A program made the translations under genes and the position numbers. A model generated the notes under the pieces. The model searched no databases and was not told where the DNA came from. It worked only from the letters and a program-made list of their open reading frames with translations. Positions 8,244 to 15,162 of a DNA stretch of 26,283 nt are shown here, in pieces. Position 1 is the stretch's first letter. The number at the start of each line of letters is the position of its first letter. The DNA is from an uncultured Lacibacter sp. (GTDB taxonomy: Bacteria; Bacteroidota; Bacteroidia; Chitinophagales; Chitinophagaceae): NCBI RefSeq assembly GCF_946479605.1, contig NZ_CAMLGT010000022.1:1-26283 (forward strand), in the 5' to 3' direction.

Positions 8244-11213
8244 CTAATTATAAGTGATCTCTACTTTTGGATTGGTTGTGTATTCCTGCCATAACTCATC
8301 CACTGTTTTACCGGTAGTTGTTTTCCAGAAATCAGCAGAGTATTTATTCGTACGAGCTGCATCATCCAGCTTCACCACAAAATCTTTCTGGTATTTCTGT
8401 GTGATCCATAACAGGAAACGTGCAGTAATACGATAAGCACTTTTATAACTATGCGTTGCCTGCAATTCCGGCATTGCCCATTTGCCTTTTACGTTATTGA
8501 TACCCTCTGTTGCACGCACATAATCAGCAATTCCTTCCGTAACCCAACCCGGCACATTGTTAAACTTGTACGCCTGCGTTACATGCATCAGTTCATGTGT
8601 TACCACATCAATATCTTCAGGGTTTTTATGAAACCAGGCCGGATTATACACAATGCGATTATCAGCAGTTGTAACAGCTACTCCATCGTATTTCAGATCG
8701 ATCACAAAATTGATCGCCTTCTTTGCATTGGGATTGTACTTCTGTATCAGCTTGGGATACTGTAAAAAGAATGCATCAATCATTCGTTGCTTGAACTCCT
8801 TCGTTAAACTACTCTGCTCATCGATCATGTACAGCGTTAAACCATTCTTTGTAATGGTATCAGGCTTTGCAGGCAATGTAATGGTTGACAAACCCGGAGG
8901 CTGAATACCTTTCACTTTATCATACAATGCTTTTTCATCTTTCGAAAATGAATAAGGCAGATCCGATTCTTTGGTTACTCTTGCTTTATCGGGTGTGCTG
9001 CTCATGCCTAAGGTAAATACGCCGCCTTTGATCACATCAAAATACGAAAGCCATGTTTTGCTGTAAGACGCACCATTTAATGTTTGCGATTTTACATAAC
9101 GATTGGTTGCACTGTTGGCAGGCGCATTGATCACAAATTTCTTTCCATCTTCAAACGTTAAGGTTGCTTTCTTAAACAAAGGAGCACCTACTACATACTG
9201 ATCGCTTCCCGGACAAACCGGGTAAAAACCAATGGCCGAGAAAATATACCAGGCCGATGTTTGTCCGTTGTCTTCATCACCACAATAACCATCGGGTGTT
9301 GGTTTGTACAAACGGCTCATTGCTTCACGCACCCAGTATTGTGTTTTGTACGATTCGCCTGCATAATTGTACAGGTAAATCATGTGCTGGATAGGTTGGT
9401 TGCCATGCGCATACTGGCCCATGTTGGCAATCTGCATTTCACGAATTTCATGAATGGTACCACCATAATAACTATCATCAAAAATTGGTGGCAATGCAAA
9501 AACAGAATCGAGCATGTTGGCAAACTGTTTACGTCCACCCATCAGGTTTGCGAGATTATCAATATCATGAAACACACTCCAGGTATAATGCCAGCTGTTA
9601 CCTTCGGTAAACGCATCACCCCATTTCAATGGATTGAATGGTGTCTGGAAATCGCCCTGAGCATTTTTGCCACGCATCAGCTTATGTTGTTTATCAAATA
9701 CATTTCTGTAGTTGAGCGAACGCTGTGCATACAATTCAATTTCAGATGCAGGACGACCTAATTTCTGTGCAAGTTTAAAGATTGTAAAATCATCATACGC
9801 ATATTCCAATGTACGTGCAACATTCTCGTTGATCTTTACATTGTAAGGCACATAACCCAACGCATTGTAATACTTCACACCATAACGGCCAACAGCATGC
9901 ATCGGTCCTTCGTTATTAGCTCCATTCAGTAATGCCTCGTAAAGTGTATTGATATCTTTGATCTTTGCACTCTTTAAATAAGCATCAGAAACAACCGAAG
10001 CAGAGTTGTTACCCACCATGATATCAGCAAAACCAGGGCTGCTCCACTCAGGAAGAAAACCTCCTTCTTTGTATGCATTCAGTAAGCCTTCCTGCATCTC
10101 TTTGTTTACGGAAGGATACATTAAGTTGAGGAAGGGATACAAAGCACGGAACGTATCCCAAAAACCTGTGCCGCCATAGAGATAACCTTTTTCTGTTTTT
10201 CCATTGTACGGACTGTAGTGCACAATTTCTCCTGTAGCATTTTTTTCGTAGAGTTTATTCGGGAACATCACTGCTCTGTAATAACAAGAGTAGAACGTTT
10301 TTAGTTGTTCTTCTGTTGCACCTTCAACCTGTATCTTGCCCAGCACATTATTCCAAAGCTGTTGTGTTTCTGCTTTTACTGCATCAAATGATTTGTTGCC
10401 CACTTCATTTTTCAGATTCAGTTCCGCCTGTTCAATGCTGATGAATGACGAAGATGTTTTTACAATTACCTGCTGATTCGCTTTTGTAATATTGAAACCG
10501 ATGACTGCACCTGTTGTATCGGCTTTTACTTCCAGTCCATCCACATATTTATCTTTCGACCATACTTTTTTAAACGTAAACGGTGTATTGAACTGCAGTA
10601 CAAAATAGTTGGCAAAGTTTTTCAATCGTCCACGTGCATGGAATGTGCTGTAACCAATAATTTTATTTTCCTCGGGAATGATCTTGATATAACTGCCTCT
10701 GCGGAAACCATCCACTACCACAAACGCACTATCGGTTGAATGATAGGTGATGCGGAAAATTGCTGCACGTTCTGTTGGAGTGATCTCAGTTGTAATATGA
10801 TGATCGGCCAGGTACACACTGTAATAATGCGGTTGTGCCACTTCTGTTTTATGTGTAAACCAGCTTGCACGTTCTTCTTGTTTAAATACAGATTTTTTTG
10901 ATACCGGCATGATGGAAAACACACCATAATCATTCATCCATGGTGATGGCTGATGTGTTTGTTTAAATCCACGGATCTTATCTGCCGTATAAGTGTATTG
11001 CCAACCGTTACCATTGTCGCCTGTTTGCGGCGTCCACATATTCATCGGCCAAGGCGTACCAATGGCCGGATAAGTATTACCATTGGATAAGTCGGGTTTT
11101 GACAATGTTCCCATCAGGGGATTTACATATTGCACTAAATCTTTTACCTGTGCCGATACCGTTGCTGCACATGACAGGGCCAATGCCACTATCATTACTT
11201 TTCTTTTAACCAT
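8244..11213 (-). CDS. GH92 alpha-mannosidase fused to a basic secretory protein (BSP) metallopeptidase domain
   Basis: 989 residues, about 230 longer than the neighbouring GH92. After a signal peptide (1-21), residues 25-745 form a full GH92: YVNPLMGT (29-36), GTGFWDTFRALYP (348-360), EGNSWHY with probable general acid E537, HE at 588-589, HGNQP (603-607) and GDEDNGQTSAWY (645-656) with D646/D648. From memory of characterised members, HE with GDED fits alpha-1,2-mannosidases. Residues about 775-985 match the BSP family (PF04450): VTHELMHVTQ with zinc motif HELMH (873-877), WVTEGIADYVRA (890-901), then TARFL and a GKTVDELW ending. BSP proteins in plants resemble metallopeptidases. One uninterrupted frame carries both halves, with an intact HExxH. 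The protein may be a mannosidase with peptidase activity for mannoproteins, or BSP may serve binding; activity is unproven. It lies 73 bp after the lipoprotein gene and 14 bp before the second GH92. Confidence 0.93.
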   Translation of the reverse strand: MVKRKVMIVALALSCAATVSAQVKDLVQYVNPLMGTLSKPDLSNGNTYPAIGTPWPMNMWTPQTGDNGNGWQYTYTADKIRGFKQTHQPSPWMNDYGVFSIMPVSKKSVFKQEERASWFTHKTEVAQPHYYSVYLADHHITTEITPTERAAIFRITYHSTDSAFVVVDGFRRGSYIKIIPEENKIIGYSTFHARGRLKNFANYFVLQFNTPFTFKKVWSKDKYVDGLEVKADTTGAVIGFNITKANQQVIVKTSSSFISIEQAELNLKNEVGNKSFDAVKAETQQLWNNVLGKIQVEGATEEQLKTFYSCYYRAVMFPNKLYEKNATGEIVHYSPYNGKTEKGYLYGGTGFWDTFRALYPFLNLMYPSVNKEMQEGLLNAYKEGGFLPEWSSPGFADIMVGNNSASVVSDAYLKSAKIKDINTLYEALLNGANNEGPMHAVGRYGVKYYNALGYVPYNVKINENVARTLEYAYDDFTIFKLAQKLGRPASEIELYAQRSLNYRNVFDKQHKLMRGKNAQGDFQTPFNPLKWGDAFTEGNSWHYTWSVFHDIDNLANLMGGRKQFANMLDSVFALPPIFDDSYYGGTIHEIREMQIANMGQYAHGNQPIQHMIYLYNYAGESYKTQYWVREAMSRLYKPTPDGYCGDEDNGQTSAWYIFSAIGFYPVCPGSDQYVVGAPLFKKATLTFEDGKKFVINAPANSATNRYVKSQTLNGASYSKTWLSYFDVIKGGVFTLGMSSTPDKARVTKESDLPYSFSKDEKALYDKVKGIQPPGLSTITLPAKPDTITKNGLTLYMIDEQSSLTKEFKQRMIDAFFLQYPKLIQKYNPNAKKAINFVIDLKYDGVAVTTADNRIVYNPAWFHKNPEDIDVVTHELMHVTQAYKFNNVPGWVTEGIADYVRATEGINNVKGKWAMPELQATHSYKSAYRITARFLLWITQKYQKDFVVKLDDAARTNKYSADFWKTTTGKTVDELWQEYTTNPKVEITYN

Positions 11214-11286
11214 GTTGATCCGTTATTTGAATTGCGAAGTAAGAATATTTTCGATAAGAAATGGTTCGATTGTTACCAGAATGTAT

Positions 11287-12228
11287 TCAATATGTTACAG
11301 ACGGAAAATCGGCTTTTGCCTTGTTAAATTGCGTTTCCCATTCTGCTGGCCAGCCAAATGCTGTTGTAGCCAAGGGTTTCAAATTTGTTCCCGCTGCCCC
11401 ACTCCAGAAGTGAATAAACTCACCCCAGTTTAAATCTCTTGTGTATTGGCCTGACCCGTCTTTGGGGAAATTGGCAGCAAGTAATTTGAAAAATTTATTA
11501 AGCACCGCACTTTTACCGTACTGGTTGTAGATGGGATAAAACCAATCTTTAAACCATTGTGTATTGATTCGTGGAAAATTATCAGTAGTACCCATCATTA
11601 AATTATACCAACGATCAGCATCGGCTGTGCGACCTAAACCTTTGTACACATCGTATATATAAATCTCCATCCACTTACTGTCTTTCCAGATAGCAAATGC
11701 AGGAGAACCTTTTGCATTGTTGTTTGCACTCTCTACCACATGTCCCACTTCGTGTGTAACAAGATCGAGATCATTGCCTGTGCCGGCAGTCCATGCATTG
11801 ACGCTTGAGGAACCACAATCAATTACATTTCTGTAATCATGGCGGTTGCTGTAGTAATAACCCGGGTGACCGCCGCTGTATTTACCTGCATGAAAAATGG
11901 CATACAGTCTTTTATCAATTCCGAATTCGTAACCATAAATTTTTCTTGTATACTGCCACACTTCTTTTACAAATGTATTGGGCCATGTAATACTTTTCTG
12001 CACATCATTATCAAAATACACCACCAGCGAAGTATCGTAGTACACTCTCGATACCAGCTGTGTATGATCGAACCAATGTTCCTGCCAGGTAGATGGTGGT
12101 ACATCGTAATTAATAACAGGTGGTGGAGTTGTACCACCACCTGTTTGTTTCTTTTTGCAACCCGATACCAATAAACTAACTGCCGATAAAAGCAGAGTCA
12201 ATCCGTTTATGAACATGATCCTTTTCAT
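11287..12228 (-). CDS. Lipoprotein with HEVGH zinc-metallopeptidase motif, family not recognised
   Basis: 313 residues. A lipoprotein signal peptide ends LLVSGC with Cys24 as the lipid anchor, followed by KKK and a low-complexity linker (GGGTTPPP, residues 30-37). The body has VTHEVGHVVES, with the HExxH motif at 159-163. E188, in WMEIYIYDVY, is a possible third zinc ligand about 25 residues later, as in gluzincins; that is a guess. Tyr- and Trp-rich stretches (HPGYYYSNRHDYRN, WFKDWFYPIYNQYG) could bind sugar. I do not recognise a named family, and it is distinct from the BSP domain next door. A lipid anchor plus position just after SusC, SusD and the surface lipoprotein suggests a surface or periplasmic-face role, perhaps peptide cleavage or capture of a glycoprotein substrate. 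A 73-bp gap precedes the GH92-BSP gene. Confidence 0.8.
   Translation of the reverse strand: MKRIMFINGLTLLLSAVSLLVSGCKKKQTGGGTTPPPVINYDVPPSTWQEHWFDHTQLVSRVYYDTSLVVYFDNDVQKSITWPNTFVKEVWQYTRKIYGYEFGIDKRLYAIFHAGKYSGGHPGYYYSNRHDYRNVIDCGSSSVNAWTAGTGNDLDLVTHEVGHVVESANNNAKGSPAFAIWKDSKWMEIYIYDVYKGLGRTADADRWYNLMMGTTDNFPRINTQWFKDWFYPIYNQYGKSAVLNKFFKLLAANFPKDGSGQYTRDLNWGEFIHFWSGAAGTNLKPLATTAFGWPAEWETQFNKAKADFPSVTY
12115..12145. repeat. Perfect 12-bp inverted repeat inside the lipoprotein linker
   Basis: Arms AACAGGTGGTGG (12115-12126) and CCACCACCTGTT (12134-12145) are exact reverse complements with a 7-nt loop. They encode the T-GGG-TT-PPP-V linker just after the lipoprotein anchor. GGT and CCA/CCT codons for Gly and Pro runs produce complementarity readily, so the hairpin may be incidental. 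It would nevertheless form early in the coding RNA, about 85-115 nt after the start codon. Confidence 0.6.
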
Positions 12229-12297
12229 TGTTTCTCTTGTTTGCCAATGTTGTTACCGTGCAGTTAGTTGTATTAACAGGGTAAAACTGCATGTTAC

Positions 12298-12330
12298 AAG
12301 CAGCAGCACAGTGCAGTGCTGCTGCTTTTT
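12298..12330. terminator. Perfect 12-bp hairpin between binding-protein and enzyme genes
   Basis: AAGCAGCAGCAC (12298-12309) pairs exactly with GTGCTGCTGCTT (12316-12327) around the 6-nt loop AGTGCA. In the minus-strand mRNA it forms within about 40 nt after the stop of the DUF1735/discoidin lipoprotein gene and before the metallopeptidase-like lipoprotein gene. On that strand it is followed by GTAACATG, not a T run, so it is not a classical terminator for this operon. On the plus strand it is followed by TTTTTAA and would stop antisense transcription. A role as a 3'-end stabiliser or partial attenuator for the susC-susD-lipoprotein message is inferred. Confidence 0.6.
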
Positions 12331-12332
12331 AA

Positions 12333-13301
12333 TTATTCGTATCGGATCACACGCCACTCTGCCATTTGAAACAGCGAGCTGCCGTTGTTTGCCGTCATAA
12401 AAATGCGGTAATAGGTGAACGCCTGAGGTGCTGCTACTTCGTAACGCTTTGTTTGAAATCGTGCAGCAAATTGCTCTCCCGTACGTGTATCAAGATCTGT
12501 CCAGGTTATATTGTCATTTGAACCTTGCAGCTTCCAGTCTTTAGGATCACGTGTTGCGGCATCGTTTGCCGAGGTGAACGTGTATGCACCAATTGCAACA
12601 GGCGTTCCAAACTGCAACTTCCACCATGCACCGCCATTAGTAGCCAATGCCGTAGTCCATGATTGAAAAAGGTATTTGGTATTGATATCGCTGTCAACCA
12701 ATTTCGGCGAACCTTCCCCGGCACCAGCACCACCGTTATTTTCATCACTTACCGTTAATGCACCAAGACCGGTAACATCAGCTGATTTACGTAATAATGT
12801 ATCGAAACGAAAGTATGTTGTTTGTAACTCGGGAACAATTGCACCGCTTGATGTGCTGCTGAGCGTAATGGGCAACATATAACGAATACCTGTTGTAATA
12901 GTGTTTGTTTTTACCGTTAGTGTTAATGGTGTTGAACTTGTTGAACCCGAAGGAATCGATGAAGTTAAACCCGACAGTTCATAACTTGATGCAGGCAACA
13001 AAGTATAGTTTGTGCCATTGGCAGTATTATACGCTGCAACTTTAGCTGCATCTACCACAAATGAAACACTGTTATCGGAACCTGCCGTTTTTAAACCACC
13101 ATACGCAGCACCAAATACCAGTTCCTGTCTTGTGTTAGTAGAAGTAAACAACAGATCAACCTTTGCTCTTGTGCCTACCGCCTGTGGCATATATACTGAA
13201 CCTTCATTGACTAACTCCACATCGGAGGGTTTGTTGCAGGAAACCATTGCTGCGGTTATGAGCAATGCCCCCATGAGTTTATATAAATTATTTTTTTGCA
13301 T
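12333..13301 (-). CDS. Surface glycan-binding lipoprotein, DUF1735 plus F5/8 type C (discoidin) domain
   Basis: 322 residues from the ATG at 13301. The frame stays open to a TTG at 13340, but that start would overlap the susD stop and put 13 residues in front of the leader; the ATG gives a clean lipoprotein signal (LLITAAMVSC, Cys22) and a 32-bp gap. Residues about 28-150 look like DUF1735 (the BT_3987-type N-terminal domain), with VDAAKVAAYNTANGTNYTLLP and a Ser/Thr-rich IPSGSTSSTPLTL segment. Residues about 177-320 form a discoidin domain: LVDSDINTKYLFQSW, WWKLQFGTPVAIGAYTFTS, DPKDWKLQGSNDNITW and the terminal YYRIFMTA...AEWRV pattern. No catalytic motif is visible. Directly after SusC/SusD, it is the expected surface glycan-binding partner that feeds the SusCD transporter. 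Ligand unknown. Confidence 0.88.
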   Translation of the reverse strand: MQKNNLYKLMGALLITAAMVSCNKPSDVELVNEGSVYMPQAVGTRAKVDLLFTSTNTRQELVFGAAYGGLKTAGSDNSVSFVVDAAKVAAYNTANGTNYTLLPASSYELSGLTSSIPSGSTSSTPLTLTVKTNTITTGIRYMLPITLSSTSSGAIVPELQTTYFRFDTLLRKSADVTGLGALTVSDENNGGAGAGEGSPKLVDSDINTKYLFQSWTTALATNGGAWWKLQFGTPVAIGAYTFTSANDAATRDPKDWKLQGSNDNITWTDLDTRTGEQFAARFQTKRYEVAAPQAFTYYRIFMTANNGSSLFQMAEWRVIRYE

Positions 13302-13333
13302 CTTCGTTAATGTGAGTTGATGAAATAAATGAA

Positions 13334-15145
13334 TTACCAACCTGTGTTTTGTTTAATGAGCGGGTTGCGCAACACTTCATTTGCAGGGATTGGAAACAGG
13401 TAATCTCTCTTACGGAACGTTCTTGTTTCCAAAAGTGTTTTGGTGTAAAAAGCAGTACCATTTTTTGTTCTATCCATACCATAAAAAGGACCTGCATCTG
13501 TTTGCTCAGCTATCTTCCACCTTCTTGTTTCAAAGAAGCGAACATTTTCAAACGCCAGTTCTACTCTTCTTTCAGCACGGATAGCAGCCCTCATTTCTTC
13601 TTTTGTTGCAGGAACAGGCAACGGATTAACACCTGCACCATATTGAGGAACTCCTGCTCTTTCACGAATAAGGTTGAGATATTTTAAAATATCTGCATCA
13701 GCAGGATTTGATTCATTCAATGCTTCTGCGTAATCAAGATAGATCTGTGCCAGACGCAAATACAAATTACCTCTTGCATCATCAGTATTGGCAACGCCTT
13801 TACGAACAATGTAACCTGTTGGCGTTACATCGGAAGTGCTTTGAGCCAAACCTGAGTTACCTGAAAACTCCATATTAGTGACGATGGCATTTCCTGTATT
13901 CTGATCAGGATAAAGCCACACACTGTTTGTATAAGTGATGCCCACATAGAAACGAGGTTCACGATTTACCCATTGGTTAAAGGTTGAACGTGTTGTATTA
14001 TCGTATGGCGCTTTAAAACTGCTGAACCCTGTTGTGGCATAACCTGAGGTTGGGTCAGTAATTGGTTTGCCGTTTGCCATAAAATATGCATCCACCTGCG
14101 CCTGTGTGGCACCGTTAGCACCTGCGCCACGCTGGTTAGCATAACCTGCATGAAAAGGTGTACGATCATAACGGATAAGATCGTAACGTGAATTGGAACG
14201 GCCAAAGATCCATTCTTTGTTCCAGCTTTGCGTGATGACATCACGGCAAGATAAGTATGCAGCTTTAAAAGGATCTGCATCTGTTACACGATACAGATCA
14301 TACGTACCGGGGGTAAACTCTGTGAGAAACTCTTTTGCAGCTGTTGCAGCCTTCGCCCATTTGTTTGCATCATACGTTTGGCTGATAAGATTTTTACCGT
14401 CATCATTTTTCATTGAAGCATAATCTGTGTTACCGTTAAACAATGGGCTTGCAGCCAGCATCAGCACCTGCACCTTATATGCTTTCACCACACCTTTTGT
14501 AAACTTACCGGCAACAGCTGAAGTAGCAGGCAGTTCAGTGTATGCTTTATCAAGCTGCTCCGTTACAAAATTCACACACTCATCAAAGGTTGAGCGTGGG
14601 CGGTTTACTTCTTCCGGTTTTGCTGCAACAGGAATCAGGTCTTCACCCAAAATAACCACAGGCCCGTAAATACGTAATAACTGGAAATAGTAGAATGCCC
14701 GCAACGCTCTTGCTTCACCTTTCAGAATTGTTTTTTCTGTTGCACTGATCTCTGGTGTTGCGTTATCGATACGTTGAATAAAATCAGTGGCATTTCGGAT
14801 AGCACGGTAATAGTTATCCCATAAAAGAGAAACTCCTCCATCGGTATTGGCCCAGGCACTTTTATTAATGTTATTGGCATACACAAAATCCCAGGTGTAT
14901 TTACCCTCATCTGAAGCACCTGTCCAGATACCGGGGTTTTCCTGGCCGGCATAAGACGCATAACGTTGATTGAACTCGTTAGGCATTGCCTGGTAAATGT
15001 TACCGATGTAACGGATCACATTGGTACGTGTTTTAAACACATCCTCAATGGTAAGAATATTGTCAGGTACAGTATCGAGGTATTTTTTACAGCCACCTAA
15101 CGATACCATTACTGCAATAAGTGATATAGAAAGTATTTTTTTCAT
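13334..15145 (-). CDS. SusD/RagB family outer-membrane lipoprotein
   Basis: 603 residues. The lipoprotein leader ends SLGGC (Cys19), and CKKYLDTVPDN follows, a typical SusD start. The alpha-helical TPR-like core is visible in GEARALRAFYYFQLLRIYG (about 144-162) and in LRLAQIYLDYAEALN. The C-terminal RagB/SusD pattern ERRVELAFENVRFFETRRW leads to an ending LFPIPANEVLRNPLIKQN. SusD proteins bind glycan at the cell surface and act as the lid of the SusC transporter. It starts 17 bp after the susC stop and is followed by the DUF1735 lipoprotein, the classic order. The gene lies with GH92, GH76 and GH125 enzymes, so a mannose-rich oligosaccharide or glycopeptide is the likely ligand, though the binding residues cannot be read from the sequence. 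The symbol susD is used here only as a family name. Confidence 0.96.
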   Translation of the reverse strand: MKKILSISLIAVMVSLGGCKKYLDTVPDNILTIEDVFKTRTNVIRYIGNIYQAMPNEFNQRYASYAGQENPGIWTGASDEGKYTWDFVYANNINKSAWANTDGGVSLLWDNYYRAIRNATDFIQRIDNATPEISATEKTILKGEARALRAFYYFQLLRIYGPVVILGEDLIPVAAKPEEVNRPRSTFDECVNFVTEQLDKAYTELPATSAVAGKFTKGVVKAYKVQVLMLAASPLFNGNTDYASMKNDDGKNLISQTYDANKWAKAATAAKEFLTEFTPGTYDLYRVTDADPFKAAYLSCRDVITQSWNKEWIFGRSNSRYDLIRYDRTPFHAGYANQRGAGANGATQAQVDAYFMANGKPITDPTSGYATTGFSSFKAPYDNTTRSTFNQWVNREPRFYVGITYTNSVWLYPDQNTGNAIVTNMEFSGNSGLAQSTSDVTPTGYIVRKGVANTDDARGNLYLRLAQIYLDYAEALNESNPADADILKYLNLIRERAGVPQYGAGVNPLPVPATKEEMRAAIRAERRVELAFENVRFFETRRWKIAEQTDAGPFYGMDRTKNGTAFYTKTLLETRTFRKRDYLFPIPANEVLRNPLIKQNTGW

Positions 15146-15162
15146 TGTTGTTCGTTTGTTGT

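Noticed and set aside
9261..9761. 166-codon plus-strand frame antisense to the GH92-BSP gene
   Set aside because: Fully inside the GH92 portion, no protein motif seen, composition of a shadow frame.
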